Origin: Bacteroidaceae bacterium
GTDB taxonomy: Bacteria > Bacteroidota > Bacteroidia > Bacteroidales > Barnesiellaceae_A
Reading direction: 5' to 3'
NCBI GenBank assembly: GCA_017410245.1
Contig: JAFQRE010000030.1
Span: 1 to 64,000, forward strand
Length of the DNA: 64,000 bases
Of this stretch, positions 43,745 to 52,096 are shown piece by piece. The first letter of the stretch is position 1, and each line of letters opens with the position of its first letter. A program made the translations under genes and the position numbers. The notes below the pieces were generated by a model. The model was not told where the DNA came from, did no database searches, and saw only the letters and a program-made list of their open reading frames with translations.

Positions 43745-46495
43745 ATGAGTAATTATATAGATAAGGGACTTACTGATAGCGAAGTCCTTGTGAGAAGAGA
43801 AAAATATGGCAGCAATGAATTGACTCCACCCGCTAAGACTCCATTGTGGAAACAATTTTTAGAGAAACTGAGCGATCCCATCATACGCATCTTACTCATA
43901 GCATGGGTGCTGTCTATAGGTGTTGCAATATATCAAGTAACAACGGGAGCCGAGGACAGTCATGCCTTCTTGGAGCCTATGGGTATATTTGTGGCCATTA
44001 TTCTCTCTACCGGTATAGGCTTTGCCTTTGAGGTGAGTGCCAATCGTAAGTTTGATATACTCAACCAAATAGGTGATGAAAGCCCTGTAAAGGTTGTGCG
44101 CAACAAAAATATAGTTGAAATACCCAAACGCGATGTTGTAGTGGGTGATATAGTGTTGCTCAATACAGGTGATGAGGTACCTGCCGATGGTATCTTGATA
44201 GAATCGGTCTCATTGCAAGTCAATGAGTCGAGCCTGACTGGAGAGCCTATGGCCAATAAATATGCCGATGAAGCAATGAATGATCCCCGAGCTACCTATC
44301 CAAGCAATATGGTACTCAATGGCAGTACTGTGTTGGAGGGATATGGTGTCATGGAGGTAACACATGTTGGTGATGCAACAGAGTATGGTAAGGTATATCA
44401 AGGTGCTCAGATAGAGAATGACGTGGAGACCCCGCTCAATATACAATTGAACAAGTTGGCACAACTTATCACCAAGATAAGTTATACCATAGCCTTGCTC
44501 ATATTGGTTTTCCGCTGTATAGTATTTTTCACCGGAGAATATGGTAACGATTGGATAAGCATAGGTCAGTATATTCTCAATACCATAATGATTGCTGTAA
44601 CTATCATTGTGGTAGCGGTTCCCGAGGGCTTGCCAATGAGCGTGACATTGAGTCTTGCAATGAGTATGAAGCGTATGTTGGCTGCCAACAACTTGGTGCG
44701 AAAGATGCATGCTTGTGAGACTATGGGTGCTACATCGGTTATCTGCACCGATAAAACAGGTACTCTCACTCAAAACCAAATGCAGGTGGAGACTACGCAT
44801 TTCTATGCGCTTCCTGAGCAGGCTCTGGGTAGTAATGATAGTATCGACCACATTATATCGGAGAGTATTGCGCTCAATACTACTGCCAATCTCAATACCC
44901 AAGAGAACGGGAAAATAGGCGTTATAGGCAATCCTACCGAGGGGGCATTGCTATTGTGGCTCACCAAGCAGGGTGTGCATTATAATGTGTTGCGACACAC
45001 TATTCCCTTGGCCGAACAATTAACTTTCTCGACCGAGCGTAAGTATATGGCTACGGTAGTAGCATCACCTACGTTGAAAAAACGTGTTGTATATGTCAAG
45101 GGTGCTCCCGAAATAGTATTGAAGAAGTGCAATGCAATTTCTACACCTTCGGGAATACAACCATTGACTGATAAAATTGACGATATCGAGGGTGAATTGC
45201 TGGATTTTCAAAACAGAGCCTTGCGTACACTTGCTTTGGCTTATGCCGAGGTAGATGATGCAAGTTGCTTTGCCAATGGTTTGTTGCGTGAGGATATTCG
45301 ACTCACTCTCTTGGGTATTGTTGCCATTGCCGACCCTGTCAGAGCCGATGTCCCTGCGGCAATAGAGTCGTGTCTCAAAGCCGGTATAAAGGTGAAAATA
45401 ATAACCGGTGATACACAAGCTACAGCTCGCGAAATAGGCCGACAGATAGGTTTGTGGCAACCCGAAGATACCGATGCAAACATAACAACAGGCGAACAAG
45501 TTGCTGCTATGAGTGATGATGAACTCACCAAGCGTGTGCAACACCTGAAAATAATAGCTCGTGCGCGTCCGCTCGACAAAGAGCGTCTGGTGAAGGCTTT
45601 GCAACGCAATGGCGAGGTAGTGGCTGTAACGGGTGACGGAACCAATGATGCACCTGCCCTCAATGCCGCACAAGTAGGATTGTCGATGGGCGATGGTACA
45701 ACTGTTGCCAAGGAAGCCAGCGCGATAACGATACTCGACAACTCTTTTACAAGCATCAATAAGGCTGTGTTGTGGGGGCGTTCGTTGTATCACAATATAC
45801 AGCGATTTATAGTATTCCAGATGACTATTAATGTGGCTGCCTGTCTTATTGTATTGTTAGGAACAATCTTAGGTATAGATGCGCCTCTTACTGTCACACA
45901 GATGTTGTGGGTAAATCTTATCATGGATACATTTGCTGCGTTGGCTCTTGCCTCATTGCCACCCGATGCTCACGTAATGCTTGAGAAGCCTCGTCCTCTC
46001 AGTGCGCATATCATTACACCGGACATGGCACGCAATATCATTCTTGTCGGATTGCTGTTTGTCGTTTTCCTATTCGGATTGTTACAATATTTCAATAACA
46101 ATGAGGTTACATCTTTTGCTCAGATAGAGTGGAGCCAATTCTTTACGTATTACTTCCAATTTAGCAATAACGGTGATATGTCTTTGTATGAGCGTACGCT
46201 CTTCTTCACCATCTTTGTGATGTTGCAATTCTGGAATATGTTCAATGCCAAGGCTTTTGTCTCGGGTTCGTGGGCTTGGAAGTCTATAGGTTCGAGTCTC
46301 GGATTTGTGTTGATAGGATTGCTGATAGTAGTAGGACAATTAGTTATAGTCTCTTGGGGTGGCGAAATGTTCAGTGTAGAACCTCTGCATAAAGACGATT
46401 GGTTACAGATATTTTTAGTTACTTCGGTAGTATATGTGATAGGAGAAATATATCGTCTGCTTAAGATGCTCATTTCGTATTGCAAAAAGTCTTGA
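43745..46495 (+). CDS. Calcium-translocating P-type ATPase (P2-type)
   Basis: A 916-residue inner-membrane P-type ATPase. The phosphorylation site is Asp336 in ICTDKTGTLTQNQMQ, preceded by the membrane motif VPEGLPMSVTLSLA of helix 4, which holds the Ca2+ site in P2A/P2B pumps. The actuator-domain TGE motif is in NESSLTGEPMA. The nucleotide domain includes YVKGAPEIVLKKC, and the hinge is VTGDGTNDAPALNAAQVG. About ten membrane segments are expected, four in front of and six after the catalytic core. It expels Ca2+ (or a related cation). It is monocistronic; ion choice rests on the helix-4 motif. Confidence 0.92.
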   Translation: MSNYIDKGLTDSEVLVRREKYGSNELTPPAKTPLWKQFLEKLSDPIIRILLIAWVLSIGVAIYQVTTGAEDSHAFLEPMGIFVAIILSTGIGFAFEVSANRKFDILNQIGDESPVKVVRNKNIVEIPKRDVVVGDIVLLNTGDEVPADGILIESVSLQVNESSLTGEPMANKYADEAMNDPRATYPSNMVLNGSTVLEGYGVMEVTHVGDATEYGKVYQGAQIENDVETPLNIQLNKLAQLITKISYTIALLILVFRCIVFFTGEYGNDWISIGQYILNTIMIAVTIIVVAVPEGLPMSVTLSLAMSMKRMLAANNLVRKMHACETMGATSVICTDKTGTLTQNQMQVETTHFYALPEQALGSNDSIDHIISESIALNTTANLNTQENGKIGVIGNPTEGALLLWLTKQGVHYNVLRHTIPLAEQLTFSTERKYMATVVASPTLKKRVVYVKGAPEIVLKKCNAISTPSGIQPLTDKIDDIEGELLDFQNRALRTLALAYAEVDDASCFANGLLREDIRLTLLGIVAIADPVRADVPAAIESCLKAGIKVKIITGDTQATAREIGRQIGLWQPEDTDANITTGEQVAAMSDDELTKRVQHLKIIARARPLDKERLVKALQRNGEVVAVTGDGTNDAPALNAAQVGLSMGDGTTVAKEASAITILDNSFTSINKAVLWGRSLYHNIQRFIVFQMTINVAACLIVLLGTILGIDAPLTVTQMLWVNLIMDTFAALALASLPPDAHVMLEKPRPLSAHIITPDMARNIILVGLLFVVFLFGLLQYFNNNEVTSFAQIEWSQFFTYYFQFSNNGDMSLYERTLFFTIFVMLQFWNMFNAKAFVSGSWAWKSIGSSLGFVLIGLLIVVGQLVIVSWGGEMFSVEPLHKDDWLQIFLVTSVVYVIGEIYRLLKMLISYCKKS

Positions 46496-46536
46496 AAAAG
46501 AAGTGCTCAAATAGGTGTAAAGTCAGTTATTTATAC

Positions 46537-46544
46537 TAATTTTG
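46537..46544 (+). promoter_or_regulatory. -7 box of the transketolase gene
   Basis: TAATTTTG, exact match to TAnnTTTG, 38 nt before the ATG at 46583. Confidence 0.5.
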
Positions 46545-46582
46545 TCTCACAATTATATAAATAATACTTTACACTATATTTT

Positions 46583-48619
46583 ATGGAAACAAAAAAGTAC
46601 CTTAATCGAGCAGCCGACAATATAAGAATACTCTCGGCAGCGATGGTTGAAAAAGCCAAATCGGGTCACCCCGGAGGCGCTATGGGTGGCGCAGATTTTA
46701 CCAATGCTCTGTATGCCAAGTATCTTGTCTATGACCCCGATGATGCAACTTGGGTAAACAGAGATAGATTTTTCCTCGATCCCGGACACATGTCGCCCAT
46801 GTTGTACAGTGTATTGGCCTTCACCGGCAAATTCACTATGGAGGAACTTCAAAGTTTCCGTCAATGGGGTAGTGTAACACCCGGTCACCCCGAGGCCGAC
46901 TTTGCCCGTGGTATTGAAAATACCTCAGGCCCACTCGGTCAAGGTCACACAATGGCTGTTGGTGCTGCTATTGCCGAGCAATTCTTCACAGCCCGCTACG
47001 GACAATGGATGTCGCACAAGACCTATGCATTTATCTCTGATGGTGGTATTCAGGAAGAGATTTCGCAAGGTGCAGGTCGTTTGGCCGGTTATTTGAAACT
47101 CAACAACCTCATCATGTTCTATGATAGCAATAGCATTCAACTCTCTACCTCAACAGGAGAGGTAACATCGGAAGATACTGCTGCTAAATATCGTGCATGG
47201 AACTGGAATGTTATAGAAATAGATGGTACTGATGCCACCGCAATATGCCAAGCTATCGAAGCTGCACAAAACGAGAAAGAGCGTCCTACTCTTATCATAG
47301 GTCGCACTATCATGGGTAAAGGTTGTGTGACAGCCGAAGGAGCAAACTTCGAAAATCAATGTTCGACACACGGACAACCCTTGAGCAAGTCGGGAGCGTC
47401 GTACGAAAAGACTATTGAGAACTTGGGCGGTGATGTACAAAATCCCTTTGTCCTCTTCCCCGAGACCGAGACTCTCTATGCCGCTCGTCGCGAGGAGTTG
47501 CGTCAAATCGTTGCCGAGCGCAAGGCTCAACAAGCCGCTTGGGAGAAAGAAAATCCCGAACAAGCCGAGGAGTTGCGTCAATTCTTTGCCAACGAAATCC
47601 CTGCAATAGATTTTGGTGCCATTGAGTTCAAGGCCAATATTGCTACCCGTACCGCTTCGGCTACAGTATTGTCTGTTTTGGCCGAGAAGTGCAAAAATAT
47701 GGTTGTTTCGTCGGCCGACCTTGCCAATAGCGACAAGACAGATGGCTTCTTGAAAAAGACTCATGCCTTTGCTCCCGGTGACTTTACAGGTGCATTCTTG
47801 CAAGCCGGTGTATCGGAGCTTACTATGGCAGCTATTGTCAATGGTATGTTATTGCACGGAGGTATGCAAGCGGCCTGTGGTACATTCTTTGTATTCTCGG
47901 ACTATATGAAGCCTGCTGTGCGTATGGCCGCCTTGATGGAGCTCCCCGCCAAGTATATATGGACACACGATGCATTCCGTGTAGGTGAAGATGGTCCTAC
48001 ACACGAACCCGTAGAGCAAGAGGCTCAAATACGTCTTATGGAGCAACTCAAAAACCACAGCGGACACAACAGTATGCTTGTATTGCGTCCTGCCGATAGT
48101 GCCGAGACAGCAGTGGCGTGGAAACTTGCTATTGAAAACACAACTACTCCTACAGCTCTTATATTGTCGCGCCAAGATATCAAAGATATACCTGCTATGG
48201 GTACAAGCCGTTATGAAGAGGCTTTGCAAAGTGTCAAGGGTGCATATATCGTAGCCAAAGAGGAAAATCCCGATGTCGTATTGGTTGCCAATGGCTCGGA
48301 GGTATCGACTCTTTACGAAGCTGCACAGATACTCAAGGCCGAGGGTATTCGTAGCCAGATAGTATCGGCTCCCTCATTGGGCTTGTATGCCGCTCAACCA
48401 CAGGAGTACAAAGATACCATCATTCCGCAAGGTGTTCCCGTATATGGCTTGACAGCCGGGTTGCCCTCTACCTTGTGGCCCATCGTAGGTTGCGACAGAG
48501 CGTTGATACATGGTCTCGATCATTTTGGTCACTCAGCTCCTTATAAAGTATTGGACGAGAAACTTGGTTTCACACCCCAACTTGTGGCCGAACAAATCAG
48601 AAAATATATAGGCAAATAA
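46583..48619 (+). CDS. tkt: Transketolase
   Basis: A 678-residue thiamine-diphosphate enzyme of the pentose phosphate pathway, moving a two-carbon ketol unit between sugar phosphates. Recognised by SGHPGGAMGGADF near 28-40, DPGHMSPMLYSVLA, GPLGQGHTMAVGAA, the TPP/Mg segment SDGGIQEEISQGAG with YDSNSIQLST, and the C-terminal pyrimidine-domain THDAFRVGEDGPTHEPVEQ with the catalytic Glu nearby. Full-length for the family. It stands alone; rpiB, often its neighbour in Bacteroidales, lies 2 kb away in the opposite direction. Confidence 0.95.
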   Translation: METKKYLNRAADNIRILSAAMVEKAKSGHPGGAMGGADFTNALYAKYLVYDPDDATWVNRDRFFLDPGHMSPMLYSVLAFTGKFTMEELQSFRQWGSVTPGHPEADFARGIENTSGPLGQGHTMAVGAAIAEQFFTARYGQWMSHKTYAFISDGGIQEEISQGAGRLAGYLKLNNLIMFYDSNSIQLSTSTGEVTSEDTAAKYRAWNWNVIEIDGTDATAICQAIEAAQNEKERPTLIIGRTIMGKGCVTAEGANFENQCSTHGQPLSKSGASYEKTIENLGGDVQNPFVLFPETETLYAARREELRQIVAERKAQQAAWEKENPEQAEELRQFFANEIPAIDFGAIEFKANIATRTASATVLSVLAEKCKNMVVSSADLANSDKTDGFLKKTHAFAPGDFTGAFLQAGVSELTMAAIVNGMLLHGGMQAACGTFFVFSDYMKPAVRMAALMELPAKYIWTHDAFRVGEDGPTHEPVEQEAQIRLMEQLKNHSGHNSMLVLRPADSAETAVAWKLAIENTTTPTALILSRQDIKDIPAMGTSRYEEALQSVKGAYIVAKEENPDVVLVANGSEVSTLYEAAQILKAEGIRSQIVSAPSLGLYAAQPQEYKDTIIPQGVPVYGLTAGLPSTLWPIVGCDRALIHGLDHFGHSAPYKVLDEKLGFTPQLVAEQIRKYIGK

Positions 48620-48772
48620 TAGGTGTTGTTTGTTATATAGATAATTGTGTATAACGCTTGTTGATTTTTATAAACTTATTCTATGAGTAGTAGTATAATC
48701 ACATATTTATAGAAAATATATAGTTTTTAAACAATCAATTTGGAAAATTAAATTAAAAGTTATACCTTTGGC

Positions 48773-48780
48773 TCTCAAAA
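48773..48780 (+). promoter_or_regulatory. -7 box of the ompA-like gene
   Basis: TACCTTTG, exact match, 56 nt before the ATG at 48836. Confidence 0.55.
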
Positions 48781-48835
48781 TTGTATTAGAGTGTACTAAT
48801 GTGTATTAACTAATAAACTAATAAATATTGTAATT

Positions 48836-50047
48836 ATGAAAAAGATTTCTACAGTAGCGATGCTTCTTGCATTATTCATTGCACCCCTTGCAATGGGAGC
48901 AACTACTACCGAGCAAAAAACAGTGCCCGATGAGTCGCAAGGTCTTTTGATTAACGGTTTCTGGGATAACTGGTACATCTCTATCGATGGTGGTGCCAGC
49001 GTATTCTTTAGCCCCGATGACCAAAATCTTGACTTTACAAAACGCATTGCCCCCAATGCTTCATTGAACTTTGGCAAATGGTGGACTCCCATCTTTGGTA
49101 CAAGAATTGGTGTAGATTATATGTCGGCCAACAGTGCTACTTATAATCCCGAAGCCTTTGGTTTCCAAGCCGATGGTTTGATTACAGGTTTCGATGATCT
49201 CTATTTGCAAAAATTCCATGGCCTTCGTCCCCACATCGATGGTATGGTAGATCTTATCAACTTGTTTGGTGGCTATAGCCCCACTCGCATCTACTCGCTT
49301 GTTATCTATGGTGGTTATGGTTACGGTTATGGTTGGGCTGAAAATCAACCTTTCTGCGACGGTTTCTGGAGCACAGAACTCCGTGGTGGTTTGATCAACA
49401 GCTTCCATGTAAGCGATGCTATCGATATTAATGTTGAGCTCAAGGTGAGCAAATATGATAGTGGTCTTTGCCAAGAAGGCAGACAAGATTTTTACAACCT
49501 CATGGCTTCGGCAAACGTAGGTATTGCCTATAAGTTCAACGAGCGTGGCTGGAGTGCCCCTGTTATTCCTGTTATCGAGCCCGTCATTCCCAAGTATAGC
49601 GATGCCGAAGGCGATGCTCTCGTAGCAAGATTGCAAGAGGCCAACAACCGCATCAAAGATCTTGAGGCTGAAGTAGCTGCTGCTAACGAAGCATTGGCTC
49701 GTGCCGAGGCTGCTGCCAATAAAGAAGATGCTGCTGCTCTCACAGTTTACTTCGATATCAACAAATCTTCTCTCAACAGCTGCAACAGAAGAGTCGTTAA
49801 GGCTATGGCCGATGCTATGAAAGCCGATCCTAACACTAAGTATGTTGTTACAGGTTATGCTGATAAAGAGACCGGTACTGATGCATTCAATGCTAAGTTG
49901 CGTGAAGAGCGTGCTCAATCGGTTTACAAAATGCTCGTGAAATATGGTGTAAATCCCGACCAACTCACTACTGCTACCGATACTAGGCCCCTCAACAAAT
50001 ACAACTACGTTCTCGACCGTGCTGCAACTATCAAAGTTGTTAAATAA
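48836..50047 (+). CDS. OmpA-family outer-membrane protein
   Basis: A 403-residue envelope protein. The signal peptide ends near residue 22 (MGA). An N-terminal beta-barrel of about 230 residues follows (NWYISIDGGASVFF, GTRIGVDYMSA, SLVIYGGYGYGYGW, NVGIAYKFNERG). A short coiled-coil linker comes next (about 268-295, LQEANNRIKDLEAEVAAANEAL). The C-terminal OmpA peptidoglycan-binding domain (about 305-403) has VYFDINKSSLN, VTGYADKETGT and the NAKLREERAQSVYKML motif. It tethers the outer membrane to the cell wall. Its leader is about 50 nt, and a strong terminator follows. Confidence 0.92.
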   Translation: MKKISTVAMLLALFIAPLAMGATTTEQKTVPDESQGLLINGFWDNWYISIDGGASVFFSPDDQNLDFTKRIAPNASLNFGKWWTPIFGTRIGVDYMSANSATYNPEAFGFQADGLITGFDDLYLQKFHGLRPHIDGMVDLINLFGGYSPTRIYSLVIYGGYGYGYGWAENQPFCDGFWSTELRGGLINSFHVSDAIDINVELKVSKYDSGLCQEGRQDFYNLMASANVGIAYKFNERGWSAPVIPVIEPVIPKYSDAEGDALVARLQEANNRIKDLEAEVAAANEALARAEAAANKEDAAALTVYFDINKSSLNSCNRRVVKAMADAMKADPNTKYVVTGYADKETGTDAFNAKLREERAQSVYKMLVKYGVNPDQLTTATDTRPLNKYNYVLDRAATIKVVK

Positions 50048-50070
50048 TAGAGACAGATATAATGCCTAAA

Positions 50071-50103
50071 ACCGAGGGTAGTCCCGCAAGGACTACCCTC
50101 GGT
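50071..50103 (+). terminator. Terminator of the ompA-like gene
   Basis: A perfect 14-bp stem (ACCGAGGGTAGTCC and complement) with a 5-nt loop is followed by GTTTGT, 24 bp past the stop. Confidence 0.85.
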
Positions 50104-50248
50104 GTTTGTATAGAGGCTCTATTGACGTAGAGGCTCTGTTTATTGTTGCGTTGTGGTGGGTGTATTTTTTGAGTGAGATTTATTAGAAGATATAATAGTG
50201 ATTTAAAGAAAAATTATCATATTTGCATAATTAATCAAAAAGTCCAGT

Positions 50249-50602
50249 ATGAAGACTTATATACATTTCGATGAAATGCACTTTTATGCCTATCATGGCG
50301 TGGAGTTGCAAGAACAGGTTGTAGGGAATAATTATAGCATCAATCTCACCTTGCAGGTCAATTTTGAGGCTGCGATGAGTAGTGATGCCTTGTCCAATAC
50401 CATCAATTATGCTACTGTATATAAGGAGATAGAGTCTATTATGGCTATACCTTCGCGACTGCTGGAGAATGTGGCCGGTCGTATTATTACGATGTTGCAA
50501 ACGCGATTTCCTAAGATAAGAGGCGGTCGCATAGCCCTATATAAAGAAAATCCCCCCATCACAGGCAAGATAGACCGTGTGGGGGTGATTATAGAGTGGT
50601 AA
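50249..50602 (+). CDS. folB: Dihydroneopterin aldolase
   Basis: A 117-residue cytoplasmic enzyme that converts 7,8-dihydroneopterin to 6-hydroxymethyl-7,8-dihydropterin in folate synthesis. The family pattern is clear: FYAYHGVELQEQVVGNNYSINL at the N-terminus, TINYATVYKEIESIM in the middle and the substrate-site Lys in ALYKENPPITGKIDRVGV. Length is normal. It ends 8 bp before the convergent rpiB stop with no visible terminator. folK, its usual pathway partner, is not in the window. Confidence 0.92.
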   Translation: MKTYIHFDEMHFYAYHGVELQEQVVGNNYSINLTLQVNFEAAMSSDALSNTINYATVYKEIESIMAIPSRLLENVAGRIITMLQTRFPKIRGGRIALYKENPPITGKIDRVGVIIEW

Positions 50603-50610
50603 TAATATAA

Positions 50611-51051
50611 TTACATAGGTATTTTCTCAACTCGACGATTGTGTCGGCCACCTTCAAAGGGTGTTGAGAGGAATGCATCTACAATAACATCTGAAAGTTC
50701 AAGGGGAATAAAGCGTCCGGGCATAACCAATACATTGGCATTGTTGTGTGCGCGAGCCAATTGTGCCAACTCTTCAGTCCAACACAAAGCTGAGCGAATG
50801 CCTTGATGCTTGTTGAGTGTCATGTTTATACCATTTCCGCTACCGCAAATAGCAATTCCGGGATAGCATTCACCATTCTCAACGGCAAGAGCCAAGGGGT
50901 GTGCAAAATCGGGGTAATCGACACTTTCGGTTGAGTAGCAACCAAAATCTTTACACTCATATCCACGAGATGTAAGCATGGCTTTTACACGCTCTTTCAT
51001 CTCAAAACCGGCATGGTCGCATGCCAGTCCTACTGTTTTTTTATCTGTCAT
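50611..51051 (-). CDS. rpiB: Ribose 5-phosphate isomerase B
   Basis: A 146-residue cytoplasmic isomerase interconverting ribose 5-phosphate and ribulose 5-phosphate. Recognised by GLACDHAGFEMKERV at the N-terminus, DYPDFAHPLA, the catalytic Cys69 in AICGSGNGINMTLNK, and ARAHNNANVLVMPGRFI. Length is normal for RpiB/LacB. The ATG at 51051 is the conserved start; the longer frame to 51159 crosses the promoter. It supplies the transketolase pathway together with tkt 2 kb away. Confidence 0.94.
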   Translation of the reverse strand: MTDKKTVGLACDHAGFEMKERVKAMLTSRGYECKDFGCYSTESVDYPDFAHPLALAVENGECYPGIAICGSGNGINMTLNKHQGIRSALCWTEELAQLARAHNNANVLVMPGRFIPLELSDVIVDAFLSTPFEGGRHNRRVEKIPM

Positions 51052-51076
51052 AGTAACTTGGTTTTTTTGTGTAGCA

Positions 51077-51107
51077 CAAAGGTAATACAAATAAGAAGAA
51101 GATGCAA
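51077..51107 (-). promoter_or_regulatory. sigma-ABfr promoter of rpiB
   Basis: The -7 box TACCTTTG (complement of 51077-51084) with TTG (complement of 51105-51107) is spaced by 20 bp. The leader is about 20-25 nt. Confidence 0.75.
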
Positions 51108-51148
51108 CACATATACTACCTATAAAATGATGTGGTAATATACAAATA

Positions 51149-51179
51149 GAGCCTGCCAAAGTTGTCTTGTGGCAGGCTC
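51149..51179 (-). terminator. Terminator of the zinc metallopeptidase gene
   Basis: GAGCCTGCC / GGCAGGCTC arms lie 28 bp past the stop at 51207 on the minus strand. The T tract (TCTATTT) is weak, and the hairpin lies upstream of the rpiB promoter. Confidence 0.6.
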
Positions 51180-51206
51180 ATTAACTCTATGTGGTATGTA
51201 ATGCTC

Positions 51207-51884
51207 TTAATCGTCGCTACGACCCATAAACATAAAGATGTAATAAACCAGTGTAGCCAGAGAGCTGAGGGCTGCAACAACATAAGTGTAGGCTGCCCAT
51301 TTGAGGGCATCTTTGGCCATAGGGTGTGTCTGTGTATTGGTTACACCTGCTGTGTTGAGCCATGCCAATGCCCTTTGGCTGGCGTTTATCTCAACGGGCA
51401 GAGTGATGATGCTGAACAATGTTGTCAAGCCAAAAAGTATAATACCGGCGAGCATGATTTGAGGGAACGACTCAATAGTGAGGATACCAATAAGCAATAC
51501 CCATTGCATCCAGCTTGATGCGAAATTAACCACCGGAACAAGCGAAGAGCGCATCTTCAATGGGGCATAGGCAGTAGCATGTTGTAGTGCGTGGCCGGTT
51601 TCGTGTGCGGCTACAGCGGCTGCGGCTATACTGCAACTATTGTACACAGCATCACTGAGGTTGATGGTGTGATTGGTGGGGTTGTAGTGGTCGGTAAGTG
51701 TTCCGGGTGTGTGTGTCACTGTTACGTTGGTAATTCCATTCTCGCGGAGCATGCGCTCGGCTATGTCTTTGCCGGTGAGTCCGTATGGCATGGGTACTTG
51801 CGAATACTTCTTAAAACGGCTTTGCAACATGTGTTGAACAATGTAGCTGAGAATGGCAAATGCGATAAAAATAATATAAATCAT
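51207..51884 (-). CDS. YugP-like membrane zinc metallopeptidase
   Basis: A 225-residue inner-membrane protein. The zinc motif HETGH is at 94-98 (AVAAHETGHALQHATAY), between an N-terminal helix and three hydrophobic segments (about 113-135, 140-165 and 195-220). This matches the YugP/Peptidase_M neutral zinc family, which is widespread but poorly understood. Downstream residues LPVEINASQRALAWL, with a Glu that could be the third zinc ligand, support it. A -7 box TACCTTTG lies at 51907-51914 on the minus strand. Confidence 0.88.
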   Translation of the reverse strand: MIYIIFIAFAILSYIVQHMLQSRFKKYSQVPMPYGLTGKDIAERMLRENGITNVTVTHTPGTLTDHYNPTNHTINLSDAVYNSCSIAAAAVAAHETGHALQHATAYAPLKMRSSLVPVVNFASSWMQWVLLIGILTIESFPQIMLAGIILFGLTTLFSIITLPVEINASQRALAWLNTAGVTNTQTHPMAKDALKWAAYTYVVAALSSLATLVYYIFMFMGRSDD

Positions 51885-51906
51885 ATGTTGTGATATTAGT
51901 CTGGTG

Positions 51907-51914
51907 CAAAGGTA
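51907..51914 (-). promoter_or_regulatory. -7 box of the zinc metallopeptidase gene
   Basis: The minus strand reads TACCTTTG, 23 nt before the ATG at 51884. Confidence 0.5.
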
Positions 51915-52096
51915 GTCTTTTATGTATTATACTATGGTTAATGCTACGGTAATTTATGTTAATGTATCAAGATAAAATCGATTGAATGCTGGCATTTTTA
52001 TTAAAATGATGTTATTTATTTGACTAATTATTGCTTATTCCCTATAAAAATATTAATATTGCAGGCAAAATATACAAATTTACAAAAGCTATATAT

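Noticed and set aside
44210..44902. 230-codon minus-strand ORF opposite the Ca2+ ATPase
   Set aside because: Antisense shadow of a strongly conserved P-type ATPase, including its DKTGT motif.
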